A DNA stretch of 20,643 bases from an uncultured Capnocytophaga sp. (GCF_938029845.1 NZ_CALHGG010000048.1:1-20643); one strand, 5' to 3'. Shown: positions 7,411 to 16,061, numbered from the stretch's first letter. Numbers and translations: made by a program. Notes: generated from the letters alone by a model not told the origin.

Positions 7411-7635
7411 TTAAGTTGTTGTTTGCTTTTCTTTCTTGTCTTTGTGGTGAGACATATTTTTTTCCTCTGGACTTTCTTGAGCAGGAGGGGTTATTAGTTC
7501 ATCTTCAAAGAGCATGCGAATAGCAGGACTTTCTACATCTTCATATTGGCCACTATGGATAGCGCGCAGGTACAAAAATAAGAATAATCCTACCACTACA
7601 GTACTTATGGATATGAGCATATAGATAACACTCAT
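7411..7635 (-). CDS. ccoS: cbb3-type oxidase maturation protein CcoS
   Basis: A 74-residue protein with one N-terminal transmembrane helix (about 3-24) followed by the family pattern SGQYEDVESPAIRMLFEDE. CcoS is needed to insert cofactors into the CcoN core. ATG at 7635 is chosen; a TTG directly before it (7638) is in frame. The Lys/His-rich C-terminal tail (HHKDKKEKQ) is not typical of the family core. It is the first gene of the operon, 21 bp before the ccoNO ATG. The copper-transport partner CcoI, often encoded next to it in flavobacteria, is absent here. Confidence 0.9.
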   Translation of the reverse strand: MSVIYMLISISTVVVGLFLFLYLRAIHSGQYEDVESPAIRMLFEDELITPPAQESPEEKNMSHHKDKKEKQTTT

Positions 7636-7653
7636 CAATAATCAAATTTGGTG

Positions 7654-7661
7654 CAAATATA
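7654..7661 (-). promoter_or_regulatory. Promoter of the ccoS-ccoNO-ccoQ-ccoP operon
   Basis: On the - strand TATATTTG matches the -7 consensus TAnnTTTG exactly and is followed by CA, as is common in flavobacteria. Transcription would start near 7647, about 12 bases before the ccoS ATG. No good TTG is seen at the -33 distance (the region is T-rich), which suggests dependence on an activator or weak basal use. The surrounding gap (7636-7739) is strongly AT-rich and holds no other gene. Confidence 0.6.
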
Positions 7662-7739
7662 GTAATTTTTTTGTATCTAAAAAATAAATTTTTTACTTAT
7701 TTTTCACGTTTCATTTCGCTTGCCTCTGGTTGCTTATCA

Positions 7740-8387
7740 TCAGTCACTAAATCGCTCTATAAGTGGAATAAGATGTTCATTGAACCAGCGAAAGCGGTTG
7801 ATAATCATAATATGGGTACCCTTGTGGATACAAATGCAATCTTTGATATTCTTGATAGGGAATACTATGTCCTTATCCCCTTGTATATGAATGAGTTTCT
7901 CTGGAGGAAGTACAGGGAACTGCCAATCGAGCAATTCTCGTACACTCCAAGATAAATAATTGGGGGAGGCAAGTCCTATATACTTATAATAGAGTTTCTT
8001 GTAGCGTTTGGTACGTTTCCAAAATTCAAAGCTGGCGATCCACTTTAGGGGCAACAGATGATGCAGTTTTAATCGCTTACAGCACTGTATCCAGTAAGGG
8101 AGTTCCTCAGCTGATTTTATAGAAGAGATAAGTACCACACATCTGTATTCAGGCAGCAGGGTAGCTATCTGCTGTACCAATACACCGCCTAAGGATACAC
8201 CTATAAGGATAGGGTTGGGAGCAGTGATCTGCTTTGCTATACGAGCGGCATACTCTTTGAAAGACTCTTGGGGGTGGGGTTCGTCCCAGTCAAGCAGATG
8301 TACCTCATACGGCTCAGGCCACTCAAGGTGCTGAAAAATACGAGGGCTAGCTGCCATTCCGGGCATACAATAGACAGGGATTGCCAT
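7740..8387 (-). CDS. Alpha/beta hydrolase of unknown substrate
   Basis: A compact 215-residue protein with the alpha/beta-hydrolase layout: an N-terminal VYCMPGMAASPRIF oxyanion-hole region, the nucleophile elbow GVSLGG (63-68, Ser65), an acid in GDKDIVFP (Asp171 or Asp173) and His192 (GTHIMI). It has no signal peptide and should be cytoplasmic. The lid region (about 95-160) is rich in basic and aromatic residues. Substrate cannot be inferred. ATG at 8387 lies 4 bp after the preceding lipoprotein gene, so it is probably the last gene of the long operon starting at rimP. No convincing terminator follows it. Confidence 0.85.
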   Translation of the reverse strand: MAIPVYCMPGMAASPRIFQHLEWPEPYEVHLLDWDEPHPQESFKEYAARIAKQITAPNPILIGVSLGGVLVQQIATLLPEYRCVVLISSIKSAEELPYWIQCCKRLKLHHLLPLKWIASFEFWKRTKRYKKLYYKYIGLASPNYLSWSVRELLDWQFPVLPPEKLIHIQGDKDIVFPIKNIKDCICIHKGTHIMIINRFRWFNEHLIPLIERFSD

Positions 8388-8391
8388 TTTT

Positions 8392-8802
8392 TTATTTTTG
8401 GTGTAGGGTAACCATCGCTTCTTCTTCAGCAGTTAGCTTTTTATTGGGATCAGCCAAGTAGATTAGCACTTGAGCATCTACCCTGTAATATTCCTTTGTT
8501 CCATTTTCCCCTATAAGAGCAATAGTCTTATCAGCTTCATTCCATTCGAATTTTCCTTTATGAGTAGTAGGTTCATGATCGGGGAATATTACTGTTTTAG
8601 TATATTCATTGTTGTTACCCAATACAATAGTGGTATCAACCAATTCCTTAGTACCTATTTGTATGGCTCCTTCATAACGAATCCCTTGTTCAGTGGAGGT
8701 ATTGGACTGGACAGCAGTTTCTTCCTTTGCTTGAGAGGATTCCTTAGGAGAGTTATTACAAGCCATTAGAGAGAGTAATGAAAAAATATATAAATATCTC
8801 AT
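8392..8802 (-). CDS. NlpE-like lipoprotein without the CxxC motif
   Basis: A 136-residue lipoprotein: short signal peptide, lipobox LMAC (Cys15), a Ser/Glu/Thr-rich linker (16-40) and a small beta domain. The block HKGKFEWNEADKTIALIGEN followed by YYRV resembles the second half of the NlpE N-terminal domain (PF04170), a copper and surface stress sensor in E. coli. At the position of the family's CxDC motif this protein has AIQIGTKELVD, so the metal-binding pair of cysteines is missing. It probably sits in an envelope membrane; its function is unknown. The gene is 11 bp downstream of the glycosyltransferase gene and 4 bp before the hydrolase gene. Confidence 0.75.
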   Translation of the reverse strand: MRYLYIFSLLSLMACNNSPKESSQAKEETAVQSNTSTEQGIRYEGAIQIGTKELVDTTIVLGNNNEYTKTVIFPDHEPTTHKGKFEWNEADKTIALIGENGTKEYYRVDAQVLIYLADPNKKLTAEEEAMVTLHQK

Positions 8803-8813
8803 ATAATATTAAA

Positions 8814-9758
8814 TTAACCAATAGTTTCTTGTATGTGATATCTTGGCTCTGTCTCTCGACTTCTTAGTACCAATTCGGCTAAGAAGCCTGCTAGGAAGAA
8901 CTGAGTACCTATAATCATAGAGGTGAGCGCTAAGAAAAATTGAGGACGATTAGTAATAAGGCGTCCTGTTGGGTCTATAAAGAGCTTGTCTATCCCTAAG
9001 TAAAAAGCAAAGCAAAAGCCTATGAAGAATACCAATACACCCAAGGCACCGAATAAGTGCATGGGGCGCTTGCCAAATTTGGAAAGGAATCCTATGGTAA
9101 GTAAGTCTAGAAATCCATTGATAAAGCGCTCCATACCGAACTTCGTTTTTCCATATTTTCTCGCTTGGTGTATGACTACTTTTTCAGTAATACGTGTAAA
9201 ACCAGCTCCTTTGGCTAGTACGGGTATATAACGATGCATCTCCCCACGTACATCCACAGTCTTTACCACTTCTTTTCGGTAGGCCTTTAACCCACAGTTG
9301 AAATCATGTAGGGTAAGTCCTGAGACTTTTCTGGCTGCCCAGTTGAAGAGTTTGGAAGGGAGGTTTTTGGTAAGCTTGTGGTCATAGCGCTTTTTCTTCC
9401 AACCAGAGACTAGATCGTACCCTTCTTGGGTAATCATTTGGTAAAGTGCAGGAATCTCCTCAGGACTATCCTGAAGGTCGGCATCCATGGTGATAACCAC
9501 ATTTCCTTCTGCTTTGGCAAAACCTGCATTAAGGGCTTGGGACTTGCCATAGTTCCTAAGGAAACGAATTCCTTTCACATGGCTATCCTTGGCGCAAATC
9601 TGTTGCACTACCTCCCAAGAATGATCCGTAGAACCATCATCTACAAAGAGGATTTCATAGGAGAAAGATTCCCGTACCATCACTTGTTGTATCCATTGAT
9701 GGAGTTCGGGTAGGGATTCTTCTTCGTTGAATAAGGGAATGACAACCGATATTTGCAT
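8814..9758 (-). CDS. Family 2 glycosyltransferase, GtrB/DPM1-like, membrane bound
   Basis: A 314-residue enzyme with a GT-A domain: VVIPLFNEEESL (5-16), VDDGSTD (39-45), and the metal-binding DADLQD (92-97), then two C-terminal transmembrane helices (about 236-256 and 272-296). This is the architecture of polyprenyl-phosphate sugar transferases such as GtrB, dolichol-phosphate mannose synthase and ArnC. It likely transfers a hexose to undecaprenyl phosphate at the inner face of the inner membrane, for glycan or lipid decoration; the sugar cannot be predicted. No partner flippase or transferase is adjacent; the neighbours are a DUF4199 membrane protein (16 bp upstream) and a lipoprotein. Confidence 0.9.
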   Translation of the reverse strand: MQISVVIPLFNEEESLPELHQWIQQVMVRESFSYEILFVDDGSTDHSWEVVQQICAKDSHVKGIRFLRNYGKSQALNAGFAKAEGNVVITMDADLQDSPEEIPALYQMITQEGYDLVSGWKKKRYDHKLTKNLPSKLFNWAARKVSGLTLHDFNCGLKAYRKEVVKTVDVRGEMHRYIPVLAKGAGFTRITEKVVIHQARKYGKTKFGMERFINGFLDLLTIGFLSKFGKRPMHLFGALGVLVFFIGFCFAFYLGIDKLFIDPTGRLITNRPQFFLALTSMIIGTQFFLAGFLAELVLRSRETEPRYHIQETIG

Positions 9759-9774
9759 ATATGATGTCTAAAGA

Positions 9775-10281
9775 TTAATTTCTGTTGTAAAGTTTGAAAA
9801 TGGAACTTGCTAATAAGGAGATTATAAGTCCAAAAAACATGTTGGAAACTACCGATAGGTTGAATTGTATCCATGGGGACTTATTGTCTTCCATAGTAGT
9901 GCGCATCTGTTCTATAGTTTGAGCATCTACCTCTGGATGTTGTCCCTTATAGGCTTCCAATTGCAAACTGTTGAGGGTATCCAAGTGAGTAGGAGCAATA
10001 TATTTGATGAATACAATCCAAAAAACAGCAGCAATTACAGCAAAAAATATAGAGATACCCAATCCCATCTTCATCATCTGTCGGAAACTGCGTTCTTTGC
10101 TCTGGTAAATACCTAAAAAGATAAAAAAGGAAAGTAATAAGATGGGTAAAATGCCAAATAGAAAGACAGTAAGGGGCTTACCATTGTATGCCCCTAAAGT
10201 ATATTGTAGCATCGTAAGGACGATACTGGCACCTCCCATGATACCTCCATATCTTAGCATCAGTTTTTGGTGCTTCTTCAT
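9775..10281 (-). CDS. DUF4199 family membrane protein
   Basis: A 168-residue protein with four hydrophobic helices (about 12-30, 38-58, 73-93 and 139-161) and a hydrophilic loop between helices three and four containing PEVDAQTIEQMRTTMED. This length, topology and loop fit the DUF4199 family, which is confined mainly to Bacteroidota and has no known function. The start overlaps the stop of the preceding gene (ATGA, 10281-10278), so translation is coupled. It lies next to a glycosyltransferase gene, a neighbourhood that may point to envelope work, but this is inference only. Confidence 0.8.
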   Translation of the reverse strand: MKKHQKLMLRYGGIMGGASIVLTMLQYTLGAYNGKPLTVFLFGILPILLLSFFIFLGIYQSKERSFRQMMKMGLGISIFFAVIAAVFWIVFIKYIAPTHLDTLNSLQLEAYKGQHPEVDAQTIEQMRTTMEDNKSPWIQFNLSVVSNMFFGLIISLLASSIFKLYNRN

Positions 10282-10673
10282 AGCGTCTTTGTTTTTTCAG
10301 CCATAGTCTCCAATAGCTTAGTAATGGGGCTTTTGACTACCATAGCTATCATAGGATTGAACTCTCCCTCGAAAGTGTAAGAAACCTCTGTCTGAGCTTC
10401 TGATTTAGGATCAAGTCCTATACGAAGGGTGAAGGGGAGTTTACCCTCTGGTGCACCATAGACAAGTTCACTTACTGGAGTTAGTTTTTTCTTTTCCAAG
10501 AAAATCTCTGGCATACCTTTTAGGGCAAAAGAGAAAGAAGTATTGTCCTCTGCAGAGGTAAAGTGCGCCAAGTTCTCTGGCATCAGCTCCTTGAAAAGAG
10601 CTACATTCTCTAATTTCTCATAGACACCTGTAATAGGTAAGCCAACGGATACAGTGGGGGAGGTGATTTTCAT
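10278..10673 (-). CDS. SRPBCC (START/Bet v 1-like) fold protein
   Basis: A 131-residue soluble protein that begins with KITSPTVSVG and has the alternating pattern of the SRPBCC fold: an early helix in which the VYEKLENVALFKELMPENL region fits, a central curved sheet (residues about 40-100) and a long C-terminal helix (VVKSPITKLLETMAEK). Such proteins bind small hydrophobic ligands; no ligand can be named. It starts 1 bp after the pyrE stop and overlaps the next gene by 4 bp, so it is firmly inside the operon. Confidence 0.75.
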   Translation of the reverse strand: MKITSPTVSVGLPITGVYEKLENVALFKELMPENLAHFTSAEDNTSFSFALKGMPEIFLEKKKLTPVSELVYGAPEGKLPFTLRIGLDPKSEAQTEVSYTFEGEFNPMIAMVVKSPITKLLETMAEKTKTL

Positions 10674-10674
10674 A

Positions 10675-11313
10675 TTATGTCCATTTATCAGGGGCTAAGC
10701 GCCACTTAGCCAAGGTTTCTAACTGGGCTTCAGAAATATAATTTCTGTCTTTGGCCTCTTCTAACAAGGCATTGTATTGGCTAAGAGTATCTAAACCTAT
10801 ATCAGCAGTGATGAAATTGTTCTGAGCAACTTCGAACAAATAGGAAAAGATAGCTACCATACCGAGTACTTCTAAGTGATTTTCTCTCAAGGCTTTTACA
10901 GCTCCTATACTGCTCATACCTGTACTGATGAGGTCTTCTATCACTACGGTTTTTTCTCCTTCGGTGAAGCTGCCTTCTATTTGGTTGCCACGCCCGTGCT
11001 TTTTAGGTTCTGGACGTACATACACGAATGGAAGGCCTAACCTATCTGCCACAAGCATTCCCATGCCTATAGCTCCTGTGGCTACTCCTGCAATAAGTTG
11101 TACATTAGGGTATTTCTCCCTAATAAAGCGACTCATGGTAAGGGCTACTTTCTCCCGTGCCTCAGGATAGGAGAGTAGCATGCGATTATCACAATAAATA
11201 GGCGACTTCCAGCCTGAAGCCCAAGTAAAAGGTGCCTCCGGACTGAGCTTAATGGCTTGAATATCAAGTAAGGTACTTGCTATATCCTTAGCAATTGAAG
11301 CAGTTATTTCCAT
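10675..11313 (-). CDS. pyrE: Orotate phosphoribosyltransferase
   Basis: Converts orotate and PRPP to orotidine monophosphate in pyrimidine synthesis. The 212-residue protein shows the substrate region FTWASGWKSPIYCDNR (29-44), IAGVATGAIGMG (74-85), the catalytic loop RPEPKKHGRGNQIEG (100-114) and the PRPP motif VIEDLISTG (124-132). Length is normal for bacterial PyrE. It lies 5 bp after the infB stop, with no promoter visible between, so it is probably transcribed with rimP-nusA-infB; other pyr genes are not in the window. Confidence 0.95.
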   Translation of the reverse strand: MEITASIAKDIASTLLDIQAIKLSPEAPFTWASGWKSPIYCDNRMLLSYPEAREKVALTMSRFIREKYPNVQLIAGVATGAIGMGMLVADRLGLPFVYVRPEPKKHGRGNQIEGSFTEGEKTVVIEDLISTGMSSIGAVKALRENHLEVLGMVAIFSYLFEVAQNNFITADIGLDTLSQYNALLEEAKDRNYISEAQLETLAKWRLAPDKWT

Positions 11314-11318
11314 GATGG

Positions 11319-14195
11319 TTATAATTTTTTCTTAACAGCTATTTCTTGGAAGGCTTCTATTACGTCTCCTTCCTTGATATCATTGTAATTCTTAATTTGC
11401 AGACCGCAATCATAGCCTTTGCTCACCTCTTTCACATCGTCCTTAAAGCGCTTGAGTGAGGAGAGTTCCCCTGTATAGATAACCACGTTATCGCGTAAGA
11501 GGCGTATTTTGGAGTTGCGATATATTTTTCCATCGGTAACCATACAACCTGCGATAGTACCCACTTTGGAGATCTTGAAGAGCTCTCGGATTTCTACAGT
11601 ACCTGTTACCTCTTCACGCATTTCAGGTGAAAGCATACCTTCCATCGCATCCTTGAGGTCGTTGATCGCATCGTAGATGATAGAATAGGTACGTATGTCG
11701 ATTTCTTCCTTCTCGGCCAAGGCTCGTGCATTGGACATAGGGCGTACATTGAACCCTACGATAATGGCATTGGAAGCAGAGGCCAATAGTACATCGGACT
11801 CGGTGATAGCTCCCACTCCCTTGTGAATGATAGAGACTTGTATCTCTTCGGTAGAGAGTTTTTGGAAAGAGTCGGTAAGAGCTTCCACAGAACCATCCAC
11901 GTCCCCTTTGAGGATAATATTGAGTTCCTTGAAGTCTCCAAGGGCGATACGGCGACCGATTTCGTCCAAGGTGATATGACGTTGCGTACGTACTGATTGC
12001 TCGCGTAGGAGTTGGGTACGCTTAGCGGCTATTTGTTTGGCTTCTTTTTCGTCCTCGAATACATAGAACTTATCTCCAGCCTGTGGCGCTCCATCAAGTC
12101 CTAAGATAGTTACAGGGGTAGAAGGAATGGCTTCTTTTACATTTCGACCACGTTCGTCCTGCATAGCGCGTATTTTTCCTGAATGGGTACCAGCTAGTAC
12201 ATAATCACCTATTCTAAGGGTACCTTCTTGTACCAATACAGTGGATACATAGCCACGTCCTTTGTCCAAGGCGGCTTCCACAACTGTACCAACAGCGCGT
12301 TTGTTCGGGTTGGAGCGAAGCTCTAAGATTTCAGCTTCCAAAAGGACTTTGTCTAGCAGGTCGCTCACCCCAATACCTTTTTTGGCAGAGATATCTTGGG
12401 ATTGGATTTTTCCACCCCATTCTTCTACCAAGAGGTTCATATTGGCTAAGTGTTCTTTGATTTTTTCTGGATTAGCAGTAGGCTTATCTATCTTATTGAT
12501 AGCAAATATGATAGGTACTCCTGCGGCTTGTGCATGGCTAATAGCCTCTTTGGTTTGCGGCATGATATCGTCATCGGCAGCAATTACGATAATAGCAATA
12601 TCGGTAATCTGGGCACCACGGGCACGCATAGCGGTAAACGCCTCGTGTCCTGGAGTATCAAGGAAAGTAATACGCTGCTTACTGCGCTTGAGGGTTACCG
12701 AATAGGCCCCTATGTGCTGGGTGATACCACCGCTCTCACCAGCAATCACATTCTCATTACGGATATGGTCAAGCAAGGAAGTTTTCCCATGATCCACATG
12801 TCCCATAACCGTTACTATAGGTGCACGAGGAACTAAGTCCTCTGGGCGATCTTCCTCGGTAGGAATAGCCTCATCTATGCCTGCGGTGGAGAATTCTATT
12901 TGGAAGCCAAACTCATCGGCAACGATAGAGAGGGTTTCCGCATCCAATCGCTGGTTCATCGTAACGAAAATACCCAAGGACATACATGCCCCAATAACTT
13001 TATTGACAGGGACATCCATCATAGTAGAAAGCTCATTGACTGTTACGAACTCTGTTACGCGTAGGATAGTGCTTTCTCTTTCCTGTTGTGCGATTTCCTC
13101 CTCACTCTTATGGCGATGACTATCGCGTTTTTCTTTACGATACTTAGCACCCTTGGATTTGACAGATTTTCCTTGTAGCTTTTCTAAGGTTTCACGTACT
13201 TGCTTTTGTACTTCTTCCTCAGTAGGCTCTGTTTTTACAAAGATTTTACTGTCTTTTTTCTTATTCTTGTTCTTGTCTTTGTTGTTATCTTTGTTGTTGC
13301 CATTACCTCCTTTTTGTGCATTAGGATTTACTGTATTTTCTTTTTCAGAAGAAATACGTTTGCGTTTGCGTTTTCCTTGTTTGTCAGAAGTGGCACCTTC
13401 TTTGGTTTTATCCTTGTCTTTTCCGTTCTTTTTCTTTTTAGGCCGTTCGAACTGAGACAAGTCTATTTTTTCACCTACGAGCTTAGGCCCTGTTAGTTTG
13501 GTGTATTTAGTTTCTATTACACCTGGTTCAGGTTCTATTTGGGGCTTTTTCTCTTCCTTTTTAGCAGCATCTTTAGAAGAGACAACGGGTTTGCCAGAGA
13601 GTAGTTCTCTATTTTTGTTTTTAAGATCTTTTTCTTGTTTGCTAAGGGGAGCTTTGACCTCTTTTTTGTCTTTATCCTTATCCTTATGCTTATTTTTATC
13701 CTTGTGTTTGTCGGAGAGGTTTTCCTCTTGAACATGTTCCTTAGGTAGTTCTTTCTCTACCACAGAAGGTTGTTCAAGGGTTATCTTCACCTCTTCGCCA
13801 GCAGCCTCCTGCTGGGGGGCTACCTCTTTGGATGCAGCTTTCTTAGGCTGATCCAAGTCGATTTTACCAACGACTTTGGCGCCTGTGATAGTGGCTTTGG
13901 CGCGAATGACTTCCTGTTCTTTCTGTGCTTTTTCTTGTCTTTCCTTTTCTAAAAGTTCTTGACGGATAGCCTCTTTTTCCCTGCGTTGTTCCTCAGTGAT
14001 TTCTTTAGAAGTCTCACGACTTTTCTTGTCAGAACCAAATTCCTTATCCAATAGAACAATAAGCTCTGCTGGAATCTTTGTATTTGGATTGACATCCTCT
14101 ATAATATGTCCCTTTGATTTGAGAAATTCAACTACTCTATCGGTAGAGATGTTGTATTCTTTTGCTGCTTTATTTAATCTTTTATCCTCGGCCAT
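11319..14195 (-). CDS. infB: Translation initiation factor IF-2
   Basis: GTPase (958 aa) that places initiator tRNA on the 30S subunit and promotes subunit joining. An IF2_N domain (1-52) is followed by a long disordered linker (about 55-370) rich in Lys, Glu, Asp and Asn, including [15 protein letters not shown] (164-178) and an Asn/Lys tract (296-314). A second IF2_N-like segment (about 376-430) precedes the G domain with GHVDHGKT (465-472), DTPGH (513-517), NKID (567-570) and a SAK motif, then the beta-barrel, domain III and the fMet-tRNA binding C-terminal domain. Long charged linkers are usual in Bacteroidota IF-2. It lies 65 bp downstream of nusA; no promoter motif is evident in that gap. 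Confidence 0.97.
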   Translation of the reverse strand: MAEDKRLNKAAKEYNISTDRVVEFLKSKGHIIEDVNPNTKIPAELIVLLDKEFGSDKKSRETSKEITEEQRREKEAIRQELLEKERQEKAQKEQEVIRAKATITGAKVVGKIDLDQPKKAASKEVAPQQEAAGEEVKITLEQPSVVEKELPKEHVQEENLSDKHKDKNKHKDKDKDKKEVKAPLSKQEKDLKNKNRELLSGKPVVSSKDAAKKEEKKPQIEPEPGVIETKYTKLTGPKLVGEKIDLSQFERPKKKKNGKDKDKTKEGATSDKQGKRKRKRISSEKENTVNPNAQKGGNGNNKDNNKDKNKNKKKDSKIFVKTEPTEEEVQKQVRETLEKLQGKSVKSKGAKYRKEKRDSHRHKSEEEIAQQERESTILRVTEFVTVNELSTMMDVPVNKVIGACMSLGIFVTMNQRLDAETLSIVADEFGFQIEFSTAGIDEAIPTEEDRPEDLVPRAPIVTVMGHVDHGKTSLLDHIRNENVIAGESGGITQHIGAYSVTLKRSKQRITFLDTPGHEAFTAMRARGAQITDIAIIVIAADDDIMPQTKEAISHAQAAGVPIIFAINKIDKPTANPEKIKEHLANMNLLVEEWGGKIQSQDISAKKGIGVSDLLDKVLLEAEILELRSNPNKRAVGTVVEAALDKGRGYVSTVLVQEGTLRIGDYVLAGTHSGKIRAMQDERGRNVKEAIPSTPVTILGLDGAPQAGDKFYVFEDEKEAKQIAAKRTQLLREQSVRTQRHITLDEIGRRIALGDFKELNIILKGDVDGSVEALTDSFQKLSTEEIQVSIIHKGVGAITESDVLLASASNAIIVGFNVRPMSNARALAEKEEIDIRTYSIIYDAINDLKDAMEGMLSPEMREEVTGTVEIRELFKISKVGTIAGCMVTDGKIYRNSKIRLLRDNVVIYTGELSSLKRFKDDVKEVSKGYDCGLQIKNYNDIKEGDVIEAFQEIAVKKKL

Positions 14196-14260
14196 AAATT
14201 TCTAAGCTCGTTTTTTACGTTGTATGATGTGTGTTGGTTGTGTATTATTTGGTCAGCTAT

Positions 14261-15496
14261 TTAGTTTTCAAATTCTTCTTTAAGAATACGAAGTACTTCT
14301 TGGATAGTTTCAGCCTCCAAATCTACGCGTTTTTCAAGTTCTTCGGCACTGTACTCCAATACGCTCTTGGCAGTATCAAGACCTATGCGGCGAAATTCTT
14401 CAATCACCCAAGGCTCTATATCATCTTCGAATTCGGAGAGTTCTACGTCTTCTTCGGCACCTTCACGGAATACATCTATCTCATATCCTGTTAGGATACT
14501 TGCCAAGCGTATATTGCTTCCTCCCTTACCAATGGCCTTGGAAACTTCCTCAGAGGCCAAGAGAATTTCAGCACGCTTGGTTTCCTCATTTACTGTGATG
14601 GAGGTGATTTTAGCAGGGGCTAAAGCCTTGCTAATGAATAGGTTGATATTGCTTGAATAGCTAATAACGTCTATATTCTCGTTGCCTAACTCACGTACGA
14701 TGCTGCGAATACGGGCACCATTGACACCCACACAAGCTCCTACAGGGTCTATACGATCATCATAAGTATCTACTGCGATTTTAGCTTTCTCCCCTGGAAT
14801 ACGTGCTACCTTTTGGATAGTGATAAGCCCATCGGCAATCTCTGGAATCTCTTGTTCAAAAAGGCGTTCCAAGAATACAGGTGAGGTACGGGAAAGAATA
14901 ATGGAAGGTTTATTTCCTTTGAAATCCACGGATTCTATAATCCCCTTGGTAGTCTCTCCTTTCTTGAAGAAATCAGAAGGGATTTGCTTGTCTCTAGGTA
15001 GGAGAATCTCATTACCTTCGTCATCAAGTAGGATTACAGTTTTTCCCTTAATATGGTGTATCTCAGCGGTGTATATAGTCCCGATGAGTTCTTTGAATTT
15101 CTTATAAACGGTATTGTTGTCATACTCATGTACCTTGGAGATGAGATTCTGTCGCAAGGCCAATATGGCACGACGACCGAGCTGACTGATTTTCACCTCT
15201 TCGGAAACCTCTTCTCCCACCTCAAAATCTGACTCTATTTTCAAGGCTTCGCTCAGTGGTATTTCTGCATTGGGATTTTCTACCATTCCGTCATCTACAA
15301 TAATACGGTTGCGCCATATCTCTATGTCGCCCTTATCGGGGTTGATGATGATATCAAAATTCTCATCTGAACCGTATTTTTTCTTCAAGGCAGTTTTGAA
15401 CACCTCGTCCAATATGGACATAAGTGCCTCGCGGTCTATGAGCTTGTCGTCTCTAAATTCTGAAAAAGATTCTATCAAATCGAGATTATTTTCCAT
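14261..15496 (-). CDS. nusA: Transcription termination/antitermination factor NusA
   Basis: RNA polymerase-binding factor controlling pausing, termination and antitermination. The 411 residues show the N-terminal polymerase-binding domain (1-130), an S1 domain (about 135-202), KH1 with GACVGVNGARIRSI (253-266) and KH2 with AIGKGGSNIRLAS (321-333). After residue 350 only a short acidic and helical tail remains, without the two acidic repeats of the E. coli protein (495 aa); this shorter form is normal outside Proteobacteria. It lies 11 bp downstream of rimP. Confidence 0.96.
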   Translation of the reverse strand: MENNLDLIESFSEFRDDKLIDREALMSILDEVFKTALKKKYGSDENFDIIINPDKGDIEIWRNRIIVDDGMVENPNAEIPLSEALKIESDFEVGEEVSEEVKISQLGRRAILALRQNLISKVHEYDNNTVYKKFKELIGTIYTAEIHHIKGKTVILLDDEGNEILLPRDKQIPSDFFKKGETTKGIIESVDFKGNKPSIILSRTSPVFLERLFEQEIPEIADGLITIQKVARIPGEKAKIAVDTYDDRIDPVGACVGVNGARIRSIVRELGNENIDVISYSSNINLFISKALAPAKITSITVNEETKRAEILLASEEVSKAIGKGGSNIRLASILTGYEIDVFREGAEEDVELSEFEDDIEPWVIEEFRRIGLDTAKSVLEYSAEELEKRVDLEAETIQEVLRILKEEFEN

Positions 15497-15507
15497 GAGA
15501 GTATTAT

Positions 15508-15972
15508 CTAAAATTTTAATTTTAATTTTGCTTCTTTTATCTCTTCTATTGGTAGAAGAATTTGTTCGGTAACAGTAATTTTTCCTTTTCCTTGTGGTTT
15601 TGGTTGGCGAGAGGTTACCTCAAGGGTTACTTTGCCTTCACTTACCTCTTGAATAACTCCTGTATGGCTTGCTGTGGTAGTTTTCACTTCTACTTCTCGG
15701 CCTATGTTTTTTGTATATTGTCTTTCTTGAGTTAGAGGGGCAGAGATACCGCAGGAACTTACTTCCAAGGAAAAATCCTCTTCTTCCCTGTCCAAATTAT
15801 GCTCAATAGCACGGCTTAAGGCTACACAATCATCTATACCAACTCCATTGTCGCCATCAATAATTACCTTGATGAGGTTGTCCCCACCTACTGAATAGTC
15901 AATGAGAAAAAGTGAAGGATTTTCTTCTAATCCTTTGTCTATCAGTTCTTTTACACGTTCTTTTAAGTTCAT
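15508..15972 (-). CDS. rimP: Ribosome maturation factor RimP
   Basis: A 154-residue protein needed for late maturation of the 30S subunit. It carries the family signature around EVSSCGISAPL (70-80; usually EVSSPGLxRPL) and the GDNGVGIDDCVALSRAIE segment (40-57), with a C-terminal Sm-like beta domain ending in TVTEQILLPIEEIKEAKL. The order rimP-nusA-infB is one of the most conserved gene orders in bacteria. It is the first gene behind the promoter at 16031-16061. Confidence 0.94.
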   Translation of the reverse strand: MNLKERVKELIDKGLEENPSLFLIDYSVGGDNLIKVIIDGDNGVGIDDCVALSRAIEHNLDREEEDFSLEVSSCGISAPLTQERQYTKNIGREVEVKTTTASHTGVIQEVSEGKVTLEVTSRQPKPQGKGKITVTEQILLPIEEIKEAKLKLKF

Positions 15973-15986
15973 ATAATTATAAAAAA

Positions 15987-16005
15987 AGAGGACTCATTGC
16001 CCTCT
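15987..16005 (-). promoter_or_regulatory. Hairpin plus T run in the rimP leader: possible attenuator
   Basis: On the - strand AGAGG - 9 bases - CCTCT is followed directly by seven T, the form of a short intrinsic terminator. It lies downstream of the consensus promoter and about 14 bases before the rimP ATG, so it would act inside the leader RNA. A second AGAGG copy a few bases upstream (about 16007-16011) could pair with the same CCTCT, giving two alternative stems. The stem is only 5 bp, so its strength is uncertain. Confidence 0.4.
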
Positions 16006-16030
16006 ACCTCTTAATTACCAATTCCGAGTG

Positions 16031-16061
16031 CAAAAATACAACTATTTATTTAAAAAACAAA
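16031..16061 (-). promoter_or_regulatory. Consensus Bacteroidota promoter of the rimP-nusA-infB operon
   Basis: On the - strand TTTG (16061-16058), exactly 19 bases, then TATTTTTG (16038-16031) followed by CA. Both elements fit the -33/-7 consensus TTTG / TAnnTTTG. Transcription should begin near 16024, giving a leader of about 50 bases before rimP. It is the best promoter in the flavobacterial part of the window and fits a highly expressed translation operon. Confidence 0.8.

Noticed and set aside
7630..7660. Possible FNR-type box before ccoS
   Set aside because: TTGAT occurs on the - strand but is not followed at four bases by ATCAA; only a direct-repeat-like TTGAT/TTGATG is seen, not the palindrome.
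7671..7955. 94-codon + strand open frame overlapping the hydrolase gene
   Set aside because: It is antisense to a well-supported alpha/beta hydrolase and has no recognisable protein features.
13153..13731. Phe/Leu/Ser-rich open frames on the + strand
   Set aside because: They are the complement of the Lys/Glu-rich IF-2 linker; low-complexity antisense reading of a solid gene, with no independent start signals.
7411..16061. A defence or novel multi-gene system in the - strand operon
   Set aside because: The genes are recognisable core or ordinary envelope genes; the combination does not suggest a dedicated defence or biosynthetic system.
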